Shown here piece by piece: positions 15,558-24,301 of a stretch of DNA of 64,000 bases. The stretch's first letter is position 1. Every line of letters begins with the position of its first letter. Under the pieces are notes generated by a model. It saw only the letters and a list, made by a program, of their open reading frames with translations. It ran no database searches and had not been told where the DNA came from. The position numbers were made by a program, and so were the translations under genes. The stretch comes from Nocardiopsis_B sediminis (GTDB taxonomy: Bacteria > Actinomycetota > Actinomycetes > Streptosporangiales > Streptosporangiaceae). The DNA lies in contig NZ_JBHSBH010000010.1 of assembly GCF_042650565.1 (NCBI RefSeq), positions 62,001 to 126,000 on the forward strand, given 5' to 3'.

Positions 15558-16765
15558 CAGTCGTGCACCGTTCCGTCGAGGCGGCGGTTGACCGGCAGGT
15601 AGCGGGGGTCGTAGGGGAAGCGCGCCGCGGCCTCCTCGTCGAACTCCACGCCCAGCCCGGGCGCCTCGCCGGGGTGCATGTAGCCGTCGGTGAAGGTGTA
15701 GGAGGTGCGGAACACCTCGCCCACGGGCCCGGTGTGGCCCATGTACTCCTGGATGCCGAAGTTGGGGACGGCGAGGTCGACGTGCAGCGCCGCCGCCATG
15801 GCCACGGGCGACAGGTCGCCCGCCCCGTGGGAGCCGGTGCGCACCCCGTACAGCTCGGCCAGGGAGAAGATGCGGCGCAGGTGGGTGATGCCGCCGGAGT
15901 GTGACACCGAGGTGCGGATGTAGTCGATGAGGCGCTCGGTGATCAGCTGCTGGCAGTCCCAGATGGAGTTGAAGACCTCGCCGACCGCGATCGGGGTGGT
16001 GGTGTGGCCGCGGATGACCCGGAACGCCGACTGGTCCTCGGCGGGGGTGGGGTCCTCGATCCAGAACGGGCGGTACTTCTCCAGGGCGGCGCCGAGCCGG
16101 CCGGCCTCGATGGGGGTCAGCCGGTGGTGGACGTCATGGAGCAGGTGGACGCCGTAGCCGAACTGCTCGCGGATGTGGCCGAGCATGTCGGGGGCGAAGT
16201 CGAGGTAGGCGGTGGTCTCCCAGGTGTCCTCCTGGGGGCGGTTGCCGTTGGCGGGCTCGTAGACGGCGCCGCCGGCCGGCGCGATCCCGTAGGTCTTCTC
16301 CAGCCCCGGGACCGACGCCTGGGCGCGCACGGCCTTGTAGCCGAGGTCCAGGTGGCGCTGGAAGTCGGCGGAGAGGTCGTCCAGGGTGGCGCCGCTGGCG
16401 TGGCCGTAGACCAGGACGCCGTCGCGCGCGGCGCCGCCGAGCAGCTGGTAGAGGGGCATCCCGGCGGCTTTGGCCTTGATGTCCCACAGGGCGACGTCGA
16501 CGGCGGCGATGGCGGTCATCGTCACCGGCCCGCGCCGCCAGTAGGCGCCCTTGTAGAGGTAGTGCCAGGTGTCCTCGATGCGGCGGGCGTCGCGGCCGAT
16601 GAGCAGCGGGCACAGGTGGTCGGTGAGGTAGGCCGCCACCGACAGCTCGCGCCCGTTGAGGGTGGCGTCGCCGACCCCGGTGACGCCGTCCTCGGTCTCG
16701 ATGATCAGGGTGACGTAGTTGCGTCCGGGTGAGGACACGACCACCCGTGCATCGGTGATCTTCAC
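15554..16765 (-). CDS. manD: D-mannonate dehydratase (ManD, enolase superfamily)
   Basis: A 403-aa enolase-superfamily protein whose active-site residues fall almost exactly at ManD positions: Tyr159 in LEKTYG, Asp211 and His213 in LLHDVHH, Glu237 in WIEDP, and Glu263 in AVGEVF. The long insert 'YEPANGNRPQEDTW' is also typical. The enzyme dehydrates D-mannonate to 2-keto-3-deoxygluconate; some family members act weakly or on D-gluconate, so activity should not be assumed high. It overlaps the downstream UxuB-like gene by 4 bases, and a 48-base gap follows the idonate-type dehydrogenase. Confidence 0.9.
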   Translation of the reverse strand: MKITDARVVVSSPGRNYVTLIIETEDGVTGVGDATLNGRELSVAAYLTDHLCPLLIGRDARRIEDTWHYLYKGAYWRRGPVTMTAIAAVDVALWDIKAKAAGMPLYQLLGGAARDGVLVYGHASGATLDDLSADFQRHLDLGYKAVRAQASVPGLEKTYGIAPAGGAVYEPANGNRPQEDTWETTAYLDFAPDMLGHIREQFGYGVHLLHDVHHRLTPIEAGRLGAALEKYRPFWIEDPTPAEDQSAFRVIRGHTTTPIAVGEVFNSIWDCQQLITERLIDYIRTSVSHSGGITHLRRIFSLAELYGVRTGSHGAGDLSPVAMAAALHVDLAVPNFGIQEYMGHTGPVGEVFRTSYTFTDGYMHPGEAPGLGVEFDEEAAARFPYDPRYLPVNRRLDGTVHDW

Positions 16766-16813
16766 GGGGTTTCCTTTGCTGTAGCGCTGTGGGAGCTGTG
16801 GGAAGAGCGGCGG

Positions 16814-17839
16814 TCAGGTGAAGCGCAGCATGACCTTGCTGCTGCCGGAGGCGGGGTCGGCGGCGGTGCACATGGCCGCCTCGGCGTCGTCCAGGCCGAA
16901 GGCGTGGGTCATGAGCGGGGTGAGGTCGAGGCCGGTCGCAAGGGCGGCCAGGGCGTCGTCGATCTCGTCGACGAACCGGTAGGAGCCGATCCAGGTGATC
17001 TCGCGGGTGACGAGGTCGCCCAGAGCGGCGGGCGCCTCGGTGCCGGGCAGGTTGCCCACCTGGACGAGGGTGCCGCCGCGCGCGGTCGAGGCCAGCACGC
17101 CGCCCAGCGCGCCCGGTGCGCCCGAGGCCTCGAACACCAGCTCGGCGTCGGCCGGGAGCGACTGGCCGTCGGCGATGTTGCGGGTGTCGTCGGCGCCCAT
17201 GGCGCGGGCGATGGCGAGGGAGGCGTCGTTGAGGTCGGCGACGGTGACGCGGGCCGCGCCGGCGTGCTTGAGCGCGGCCACGACCAGCGACCCGATGGGT
17301 CCGGCGCCGTTGACGGTGGCGTCGCGCCCGGCGACGCCGCCGGCCCGGTTGACGGCGTGCATGGCCACGGCGAGCGGCTCGGCCAGGGCGCCCTCGCGGG
17401 TGCCGACCCCCTCGGGCAGGGGGCGCAGCTGGTGGGCCTGGACGGTGGTGAGCTGGCTGAAGCCGCCGTCGGTGTGCGGGTGGAAGGCGGCGGAGCCGGA
17501 GTAGCGGACCCGCGGGTAGAGGTTGGTGCGCCCCGCCAGCCGGGCGGGCAGCGGCTCGTCGCCGACCGGGAGCGCCGGGTGGACGGTGACCGGGGTGCCC
17601 ACCTCGATCCCGGTGGTGCCGGGGCCCAGCGCGGCGACGCGGCCGGCGAACTCGTGGCCGAGGACCAGCGGGTCGCGCAGCTGCGCGGTGCCGGAGCGGC
17701 CGTGCCGGTAGTAGGAGATGTCGGAGCCGCAGATCCCGCCCCATTCGACGGCGATGGCGACCTCGCCCTCGCCCGGGACCGGGTCGGGGATGTCGTCGAC
17801 CCGCAGGTCGCCGGGGCCGTGGACCCTGACCGCCCTCAT
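16814..17839 (-). CDS. Zinc-type alcohol dehydrogenase, L-idonate 5-dehydrogenase-like
   Basis: A 341-aa MDR dehydrogenase. The catalytic zinc site is seen in GGICGSD and LGHEFAG, and the NAD(P) site in VNGAGPIGSLVV. The segment YSGSAAFHPHTDGGF matches the L-idonate 5-dehydrogenase subgroup. The lobe that normally holds four structural-zinc cysteines (after VHPALPV) contains no Cys at all. It overlaps the transporter gene by 4 bases and precedes manD, so it likely oxidises a sugar acid imported by that transporter. L-gulonate or L-idonate are possible substrates. Confidence 0.85.
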   Translation of the reverse strand: MRAVRVHGPGDLRVDDIPDPVPGEGEVAIAVEWGGICGSDISYYRHGRSGTAQLRDPLVLGHEFAGRVAALGPGTTGIEVGTPVTVHPALPVGDEPLPARLAGRTNLYPRVRYSGSAAFHPHTDGGFSQLTTVQAHQLRPLPEGVGTREGALAEPLAVAMHAVNRAGGVAGRDATVNGAGPIGSLVVAALKHAGAARVTVADLNDASLAIARAMGADDTRNIADGQSLPADAELVFEASGAPGALGGVLASTARGGTLVQVGNLPGTEAPAALGDLVTREITWIGSYRFVDEIDDALAALATGLDLTPLMTHAFGLDDAEAAMCTAADPASGSSKVMLRFT

Positions 17840-19221
17840 ACGGCGTCCTCCAGCTTGACGAGGTCGCGGCCGCGGACCTCGGGCGAGGTCAGGGCGGAGA
17901 CCAGGGTGACCAGGGAGTAGACGATGACCATGGCGGCCAGGGGCCACCAGGAGCCGGTCCAGGCGGTGAGCGAGGCGGCCAGCAGCGGGCCGATGGCGGT
18001 GGCGAGGATGCCGCCGATCTCCTTGGCCAGGGCGAGCTGGGTGAAGCGGGTGCGGGCGCCGAACAGCTCGGCCATGGTGACGCTCTCCATCGAGAACAGG
18101 CCCAGGACGGCGAGGTTGAGCCCGATGACCATGCCGATGGTGATCAGGAGCGTGCTGCCGCTGGTGATCAGCAGCATCATGGGGATCGCATAGACCATGC
18201 TGGCGATGGTCAGCGCGATGTAGACGGGGCGGCGCCCGATGCGGTCGCCGATGGCGCCCACGAGCGGCACGGTGACGAAGCCCAGGAGCGAGCCGTAGAC
18301 GATGGCGGAGGTGCCCACGGAGCCGTCGACCAGCAGGGTGGAGGCGAGGTAGCCCACCAGGAAGGTCTGGATGAGGCCGGAGTTGCCCGCCTGGCCGAAG
18401 CGCAGGCCCAGCGCGATCAGGAACGCGCGGCCCTTCTTCTGGTGCAGGGCGGTCTCCAGGGTGCCCTTGCCGGTCTCGACCGCGGCGGCGGCCAGTTCCT
18501 GGCGGGTCAGCGCCACCCCGTCGGCGTCGACGTCGGCGCGCTGCTCGAAGACCGGGCTCTCCTTGACCGTGGAGCGGATCCACACGGCCAGGATCAGCAG
18601 CACGAAGCTGGCCAGGAACGGGATGCGCCAGCCCCAGGCGATGAGGTCGTCATGGGGCAGGACCGCGACCAGGACCGCCCACAGGGCCGAGGCGCCCAGG
18701 GTTCCGGAGTTGGTGCCCAGGGAGACCAGGGAGGCGATGAGGCCGCGGCGGCGCGTGGGCGCGTACTCGGCCAGCATCACGGTGGCGCCGGCGATCTCGG
18801 CCCCGGCGCCGAAGCCCTGGATCAGGCGCAGGCCCACCAGCAGCAGCGGGGCGGCCAGCCCGATCTGCTGGTAGGTGGGCAGCACGCCGATGAGGGTGGT
18901 CGATACGCCCATCAGGGCGATGGTGATGAACAGGACCTTCTTGCGTCCCAGGCGGTCGCCCATGCGGCCGAAGTAGATCGCGCCCAGCAGGCGGGCGACG
19001 TAGCCGACGCCGTAGGTGGCCATCGCGGCGATCAGGCCCACCGCCGGGTCGAACTCGGGGAAGAAGATCTCGTTGAACACCAGTGCGGCGGCTAGGGAGT
19101 ACAGCTGGAAGTCCATGAACTCCATCGCTGTGCCCAGCCAGCCCGACACCGCGGCCCGGGTGAGGTCGCGGGTACTGCGTGACCCCCGCTTTGCGGGTGC
19201 GGACGACGCCGGTCCGGTCAT
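17836..19221 (-). CDS. MFS transporter, metabolite:H+ symporter (MHS) family
   Basis: A 461-aa, 12-helix carrier of the ShiA/ProP/KgtP type. Landmarks are 'SGWLGTAMEFMDFQLYSLAAALVF' in helix 1, the motif A 'GRMGDRLGRKKVLF', and 'GLRLIQGFGAGAEIAGATVMLAEYAP'. Start ATG 19221 follows AGGAGCAACCG. It is the first gene of the sugar-acid operon and diverges from the GntR gene at 19375, so it probably imports the operon's substrate with protons. Confidence 0.9.
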   Translation of the reverse strand: MTGPASSAPAKRGSRSTRDLTRAAVSGWLGTAMEFMDFQLYSLAAALVFNEIFFPEFDPAVGLIAAMATYGVGYVARLLGAIYFGRMGDRLGRKKVLFITIALMGVSTTLIGVLPTYQQIGLAAPLLLVGLRLIQGFGAGAEIAGATVMLAEYAPTRRRGLIASLVSLGTNSGTLGASALWAVLVAVLPHDDLIAWGWRIPFLASFVLLILAVWIRSTVKESPVFEQRADVDADGVALTRQELAAAAVETGKGTLETALHQKKGRAFLIALGLRFGQAGNSGLIQTFLVGYLASTLLVDGSVGTSAIVYGSLLGFVTVPLVGAIGDRIGRRPVYIALTIASMVYAIPMMLLITSGSTLLITIGMVIGLNLAVLGLFSMESVTMAELFGARTRFTQLALAKEIGGILATAIGPLLAASLTAWTGSWWPLAAMVIVYSLVTLVSALTSPEVRGRDLVKLEDAV

Positions 19222-19374
19222 CGGTTGCTCCTTTTGCCTGCGTACAGAGCGACGCGGGGGGCGCTGACCAGGGCGGATTCGCGGGTGATCCACGCGTCGT
19301 TGCTGCCATACAAGCACTGCCATTCCAGTTCCGTCAATGTGCCCGTAATATTTCCGCCAACTACACTCAGGGGC

Positions 19375-20106
19375 ATGGCCGACGAGACCCCGACCGGAGG
19401 GCCGCTGCTGTCCGTACGCGATCGCACCCTCGACACCATCCGCCGCGCGATCATCACGCTGGAGCTCCGGCCCGGCGCCGCGCTGTCGGAGAACGAGCTC
19501 GCCGCCGAGCTCGGCGTCAGCCGCACCCCCGTGCGCGAAAGCCTCCTGCTCCTGCGCGAGGAGGGCATGGTGCAGGTCTTTCCGCAGGTGGGCAGCTTCG
19601 TCTCGCTCGTCGACCCCGAACGCGTCAAGCAGGCGCAGTTCATCCGCGAGGCCATCGAGTGCGCGTCGCTGTCCCAGGTCGAGCCCGGCGAGGTCCGCGA
19701 GCGCATCGGGGACCTGCGCGCGATCCTCGACGCCCAGAAGGACACCGCGCAGGCCGGTGACCACGACCGCTTCTTCGAGCTCGACGAGGAGTTCCACCGC
19801 GCCCTGCTCGCCCTGGCCGGCCACGAGAGCGCCTGGGGGACCGTCAACGCCGCAAAGGCCCACCTGGACCGCGCCCGGCGGCTGAGCCTGATCGATACCC
19901 GCCCCATCGGCGAGCTGATCGACCAGCACGCCGAGGTCGTCGACGCCGTCGAGGCCGCCGACCCCGCCGCCGCGGTCGAGGCCCTGCGCTCGCACCTGCG
20001 CGCCGTCTTCGACGACGTCGAGCGGATCCGCGCCGCCTCGCCGGAGTACTTCTCCACCGGCCGCCCCTCGCGGCCGGTCCGCCGCACCATCGCGTCCCTG
20101 GAGTAA
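19375..20106 (+). CDS. GntR-family regulator (FadR/FCD type)
   Basis: A 243-aa regulator. The winged HTH reads 'IRRAIITLELRPGAALSENELAAELGVSRTPVRESLLLLREEGMV', the GntR signature, and the C-terminal FCD domain has 'FFELDEEFHRALLALAGH' and 'IDQHAEVVDAVEAADPAAAVEALRSHL', which supply the metal/ligand-site acidic and His residues. It diverges from the MHS/idonate/ManD/UxuB-like operon across 153 bases and is the likely repressor, probably relieved by a sugar acid. I could not settle on one operator in that gap. Confidence 0.92.
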   Translation: MADETPTGGPLLSVRDRTLDTIRRAIITLELRPGAALSENELAAELGVSRTPVRESLLLLREEGMVQVFPQVGSFVSLVDPERVKQAQFIREAIECASLSQVEPGEVRERIGDLRAILDAQKDTAQAGDHDRFFELDEEFHRALLALAGHESAWGTVNAAKAHLDRARRLSLIDTRPIGELIDQHAEVVDAVEAADPAAAVEALRSHLRAVFDDVERIRAASPEYFSTGRPSRPVRRTIASLE

Positions 20107-20129
20107 CCCCGCACTTGGCGCTCATCGGG

Positions 20130-20149
20130 CCCCCCCCCCCCCCCNNNNN
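20130..20149. other. Poly-C tract and assembly gap
   Basis: Fifteen C bases (20130-20144) are followed by five N (20145-20149). The length of the tract and the missing bases are unknown, so the two sides are joined by scaffolding only. Confidence 0.97.
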
Positions 20150-20246
20150 GCCCCACGTGTTTCCGGGGGGTGTCGGCGCCCGCTGTCGCCGTACGGTCGC
20201 CGTGTCGGGGACGTTTGCGCTGATTGCCGCCCTATGAACTTTCTGC

Positions 20247-20262
20247 CAACTGTTGACAGTTG
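20247..20262. promoter_or_regulatory. Palindromic site upstream of the oxidase/ABC operon
   Basis: CAACTGT-TG-ACAGTTG is a perfect 7+2+7 palindrome 62 bases before the flavin oxidase start. Its size suits a GntR dimer, and the last gene of this operon is a GntR, so autoregulation through this site is plausible. The region between the gap and the oxidase is otherwise free of genes. Confidence 0.6.
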
Positions 20263-20323
20263 CCATTCGGCGCTGTTGTGATGAACGCCGCAGACAGGAA
20301 TTCCTTGCTCGAAAGGAATAGGC

Positions 20324-21460
20324 ATGTCGAGGCTCAAGGTAGGCGTCGTCGGACTCGGGACCATGGGCGCCCAGGTCCTGTGGCAGCTCAGCAGGCGCGG
20401 CGTCGACGCGACCGGGTACGACACCTACTGGCCCGGCCACCCCCGCGGCGCCGCCGGCGGGGAGACCCGGCTCTTCCGCACCGTCGAGATCGAGGACCTC
20501 CGCTACACGCCGCTCGTCGCCCGGGCCCACGAGATCTGGACCGAGCTGCAAGAGCAGACCGGCCGCGAACTGCGGGTGCTCGACGGAGCCCTGGCCATGG
20601 GCTCGCCCGCCCACGAGCAGATGCGCACCGCCCTGGCCTGCGCACGCGCCTCCGACCTCCCCCACGAGGTCTACGACGCCGCCGAGCTGAAGAAGCGCCA
20701 CCCCCAGTTCGCGATGGACCCCGGCGACGTCGCCATCTGGGACCCCAACGGCGGCTCGATCCGCCCCGAGCTGACGGTCGCCGCCACCGCGGCCCTGGCC
20801 GAGCGCAACGGCGCCACCGTCCACCGCTCCGCGGCCGTCCGCGAGATCCGCGAGACCCCGCGCGGCGTCGCCGTGGCCACCGACACCGGCGAGACCGAGT
20901 TCGACCGGGTCGTCGTCGCCGCAGGCGGCTGGACCAACTTCCTGCTGCCCCGCTTCGCCCCGCTGCTGACCGTGCGGCGGCTGATCTCGGCCTGGTTCTT
21001 CGCCCGCGACCCCGGCTACCTCGCCACCATCACACCCTTCATCCGCACCGTCCCCACCTACTGCTACGGGCTGCCCGTCCCCGACCGCACCGCCATGAAG
21101 ATCGGCCTGGGGTTCGACCACCACCTGCCCGCAGACCGCCCCGACGAGGTCGAGCGCGTCGTGCGCCCCGAGGAACTGGAGCCGTTCCAACAGGCCGCCG
21201 AACGCTACCTGCCCGGCCTCGATCCCCACCCCATGCGCACCGACACCTATATCGAGACCTACACCCCCGACCACCGGGAATGGGTCGGCGCGCATCCGGA
21301 CATGGCCGATGTGATCGTCCTCGCCGGGTTCTCCGGGCACGGATTCAAGATGTGCCCGGCGATCGGCGAGGCCGGCGCGCAATTGGCCGTCGACGGGCAC
21401 ACGGACCTGGACATCGGATTCCTCCGCCATCCAGGGGGCTCCCCGGCCGACATGGGCTGA
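20324..21460 (+). CDS. SolA/sarcosine-oxidase-like FAD-dependent oxidase
   Basis: A 378-aa DAO/MSOX-fold flavoprotein. The dinucleotide motif is VGVVGLGTMGAQV at the N-terminus, 'GGETRLFRT' matches the N-methyltryptophan oxidase group, and the C-terminal flavin motif is GFSGHGFKMCPAIGE. In monomeric sarcosine oxidase a Cys before 'T-P-D' binds FAD covalently; by hand alignment the equivalent here is Tyr (TYIETYTPDHREW), so the flavin may be non-covalent. It leads an operon with a polyamine-type ABC importer, so its substrate is probably a secondary or methylated amine brought in by that system. Confidence 0.85.
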   Translation: MSRLKVGVVGLGTMGAQVLWQLSRRGVDATGYDTYWPGHPRGAAGGETRLFRTVEIEDLRYTPLVARAHEIWTELQEQTGRELRVLDGALAMGSPAHEQMRTALACARASDLPHEVYDAAELKKRHPQFAMDPGDVAIWDPNGGSIRPELTVAATAALAERNGATVHRSAAVREIRETPRGVAVATDTGETEFDRVVVAAGGWTNFLLPRFAPLLTVRRLISAWFFARDPGYLATITPFIRTVPTYCYGLPVPDRTAMKIGLGFDHHLPADRPDEVERVVRPEELEPFQQAAERYLPGLDPHPMRTDTYIETYTPDHREWVGAHPDMADVIVLAGFSGHGFKMCPAIGEAGAQLAVDGHTDLDIGFLRHPGGSPADMG

Positions 21461-21528
21461 CGGCGTTCGCCCGTCCCCCTGCACCGGCACCCCGCATTGA
21501 CACCCACGGAATTGAGGTGATCCACCAG

Positions 21529-22629
21529 ATGTCACCGAGGAACGAAAAGGCGCCCTGGGCGGCCGGAACCGGCGGCGGGCTCGACCGCCGGCGGCTGCTC
21601 CGGCTCGCCGGACTCACCGGGCTGGCCGGCGCCGGCCAGCTCACCATCGGAGGCTGCTCGGCCTTCGGGCGCCAGCGCGAAGGCACGGTCGTCTTCGTGT
21701 CCGACGGCGGCGAGTACCAGGCGGCCGAGCGCGACGCCTGGCTCACCCCCTTCCAGGCCCGGCGCCCCGACCTGCGGGTCGCCGAGGACGTGCCCAAGAA
21801 CTACGCCAAGCTCCAGGCCATGGTCGCCAGCGACAACGTCCTGTGGGACCTGGTGACCGCCACCGGCGACTTCGGGTTCGGCCCCGACCGGGACTCCCTG
21901 GTCGACTTCGCCGGGCACGGCCTGCCCCTCGACGAGCTCATGCCCGAGTACACCCACGACTCGATCGTGGGCCACACCATCTTCTCCAACGTGCTCGCCT
22001 ACCGCACCGACATGTTCGGCGGCAAGGAGCCCGAGGGCTGGGCCGACTTCTTCGACCTCGACAAGTTCCCCGGCCGGCGCGGGCTACGCAACTTCCCCTC
22101 GGGCGCCGTGCTGGAGATCGCGCTGACCGCCGACGGCGTCGCCCCCGAGGACCTCTACCCCATCGACTTCGACCGCGCCTTCGCCAAGCTCGACACCATC
22201 AAGGACGAGACGGTGTTCTGGACCACCGGCGCCCAGTCGGCCCAGCTCATCGCCGACGGCGAGGTCAGCATGGTCCAGGTGTGGAACGGCCGGGTCTACA
22301 ACCTCCAGAAGGAGGGCGCCCCGATCGCGATTCAGTGGAACCAGCACTTCATCCAGGCCGACTCCCTGGTCGTCCCCCGCGGCGCCAACGTCGAGCACGC
22401 GATGGACCTCGCCCGGTTCTGCCTGTCGGCGGAGAACAACGCCAAGCTCTCCCGCCACATCCCCTACGGCCCCACCAACCGCGAGGCGCTGGACCTGGTC
22501 GAACCCTCCATGGTCGAGCACCTGCCCACCAGCTACCTCGACATCGGCATCGACTTCGACAACCGGTGGCTCAACGCCAACCGCGCCGAGGTCGACTCCC
22601 GGTGGCAGAACTGGGTGAGGTCCGCATGA
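21529..22629 (+). CDS. ABC importer substrate-binding lipoprotein (spermidine/putrescine type)
   Basis: A 366-aa PotD/ExtA-like binding protein. The N-terminus has a twin-arginine signal (DRRRLLRLAGLTGLAGAG) ending in lipobox IGGC, so it is exported folded by Tat and lipid-anchored. The mature part has the periplasmic-binding fold with 'LVTATGDFGFGPDRDSLVDF' and 'FWTTGAQSAQLIADGEVSMVQVWNGRV', typical of PotD/PotF relatives. GAGGTGA precedes ATG 21529. Its stop overlaps the first permease (ATGA). Confidence 0.9.
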   Translation: MSPRNEKAPWAAGTGGGLDRRRLLRLAGLTGLAGAGQLTIGGCSAFGRQREGTVVFVSDGGEYQAAERDAWLTPFQARRPDLRVAEDVPKNYAKLQAMVASDNVLWDLVTATGDFGFGPDRDSLVDFAGHGLPLDELMPEYTHDSIVGHTIFSNVLAYRTDMFGGKEPEGWADFFDLDKFPGRRGLRNFPSGAVLEIALTADGVAPEDLYPIDFDRAFAKLDTIKDETVFWTTGAQSAQLIADGEVSMVQVWNGRVYNLQKEGAPIAIQWNQHFIQADSLVVPRGANVEHAMDLARFCLSAENNAKLSRHIPYGPTNREALDLVEPSMVEHLPTSYLDIGIDFDNRWLNANRAEVDSRWQNWVRSA

Positions 22630-23501
22630 GCACCACCGACCCCGCCCCGAGCGCCCCCGCCACGGCCCCGGCCGCCGAGGGCCACCGCGGCTGGAACATC
22701 CTGGTCTGGCCCGCCCTGGTCTTCCTGACCGTCCTGTTCCTGTTCCCCTTCCTCCAGACCGCGCTGCGCTCGGTCACCGAGCCCGGCCCCGAGAACTACG
22801 CCATCTTCGTCGACGACCCCGTCTACCTGCGGTCGCTGGTCCAGACGTTCCTGACGGCGCTCGTGGTGACGGCGGCAGCCCTGCTGATCGCCTACCCCTA
22901 CGCCTACCTGATGTACCGCTCGGGCCCCGTGGCGGCGGGCATCCTCACCCTCCTGGTGATCCTGCCGTTCTTCACCAGCCTGCTCGTGCGCACCTACGCC
23001 TGGACCGTCTGGCTCCAGGAGACCGGGACCGTCAACTCCGCGCTGATGGCGCTGGGGATCATCGACGCGCCCCTGCCACTGATGCGCAACATGCTCGGCG
23101 TCACGATCGGCATGACCCACTCCCTGCTGCCGTTCATGGTCTTCCCGATCTACGCCGCCATGCGGCGCGTCCCGCCCTCCCTGGTGCCCGCGGCGCGCAG
23201 CCTCGGCGCCACGGCCGCCTTCACCTTCCGCACCGTGTTCCTGCCGCTGACGGCGCCCGGCGTGGTCGCCGGCGCCCTCATCGTCTTCGTGATGTCGCTG
23301 GGCTACTACATCACGCCCGCGCTCCTGGGCTCGCCGAGCAACTCCATGCTCTCCGAGCTCATCGTCAACCAGGTCGAGCAGCAGGTCCAGTTCGGCGTCG
23401 GCTCGGCGATCGGCATCGTCCTGCTCGCCCTGACCCTGGCCTTCCTCTTCCTCGGCACCCGCCTGGTCGGGTTCAAGGACATCGTCACGGGAGGCCGCTG
23501 A
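22626..23501 (+). CDS. ABC importer permease (PotB type)
   Basis: A 291-aa permease with six predicted membrane helices. The coupling-helix EAA motif is LVPAARSLGATAAFTFRTVF, next to 'LPLTAPGVVAGALIVF'. It starts inside the stop codon of the binding protein and ends in the start of the next permease (TGATG), showing translational coupling. It is the PotB-like partner of the heterodimeric channel. Confidence 0.92.
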   Translation: MSTTDPAPSAPATAPAAEGHRGWNILVWPALVFLTVLFLFPFLQTALRSVTEPGPENYAIFVDDPVYLRSLVQTFLTALVVTAAALLIAYPYAYLMYRSGPVAAGILTLLVILPFFTSLLVRTYAWTVWLQETGTVNSALMALGIIDAPLPLMRNMLGVTIGMTHSLLPFMVFPIYAAMRRVPPSLVPAARSLGATAAFTFRTVFLPLTAPGVVAGALIVFVMSLGYYITPALLGSPSNSMLSELIVNQVEQQVQFGVGSAIGIVLLALTLAFLFLGTRLVGFKDIVTGGR

Positions 23502-24301
23502 TGCCCGCAAAGACCCCCTGGGCCCTCAAGGCCTTCGGCATCACCGTCGGCGCGCTGCTCATCCTGCCCACGCTCGTGGTCATCCCGATGTCGTTCTCCG
23601 CGAGCGCGTTCCTGAGCTTCCCGCCCCAGGGACTCTCGCTCGTGTGGTACCGGGAGTTCTTCACCGACCCGGTGTGGATGTCGGCGGTCGCCCAGAGCCT
23701 CCAGGTCGCCGTGTGCACCACCGTGCTGTCGGTGGTGCTGGGGATCATGACCGCGCTGGGGCTCATCCGCGGCCGGTTCCGCGGCAAGGGCCTGCTCCAG
23801 GTGCTGATCCTGAGCCCGATGATCATGCCGCTGGTCGTGCTGGCCGTGGGCCTGTTCCTCGTCTACAGCGACTGGCGGATCCTCGGCTCCCTGGGCGGCC
23901 TGATCCTCGGCCACACCGTGGTCGCCTACCCGCTGGTCTACATCGCCGTCTCCACCAGCCTGCACGGCATGGACCGGTCGCTGGAGCAGGCCGCCGCCAG
24001 CCTCGGCGCCACCCGGTGGTTCGTGTTCCGCACGGTCACCCTGCCGCTGATCGCTCCGGGGGTGCTCAGCGGCGCCCTGTTCGCGTTCACCACGAGCTGG
24101 GACGAGCTGATCCTGTCGATCTTCCTCTCCAGCCCCATCGTCAAGACCCTCCCCGTCGTCATGTGGCAGCAGGTGCAGACGGAGCTGTCGCCGACCCTCG
24201 CCGTCGCCGCCACGCTCGTCATGGCCACCACCATCGTGCTGGTCGTCACCGCCGCATGGATCGGGGCCCGCAGGAACGTCCGGAAGGCAGTGAAGCCGTG
24301 A
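23501..24301 (+). CDS. ABC importer permease (PotC type)
   Basis: A 266-aa permease, PotC-like, with the EAA motif LEQAAASLGATRWFVFRTV and the preceding 'VAYPLVYIAVSTSLHGMDRS'. The late segment 'TTSWDELILSIFLSSP' is a hallmark of PotC-type subunits. It shares one base with the previous gene and four with the ATPase gene (GTGA). Confidence 0.92.
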   Translation: MPAKTPWALKAFGITVGALLILPTLVVIPMSFSASAFLSFPPQGLSLVWYREFFTDPVWMSAVAQSLQVAVCTTVLSVVLGIMTALGLIRGRFRGKGLLQVLILSPMIMPLVVLAVGLFLVYSDWRILGSLGGLILGHTVVAYPLVYIAVSTSLHGMDRSLEQAAASLGATRWFVFRTVTLPLIAPGVLSGALFAFTTSWDELILSIFLSSPIVKTLPVVMWQQVQTELSPTLAVAATLVMATTIVLVVTAAWIGARRNVRKAVKP

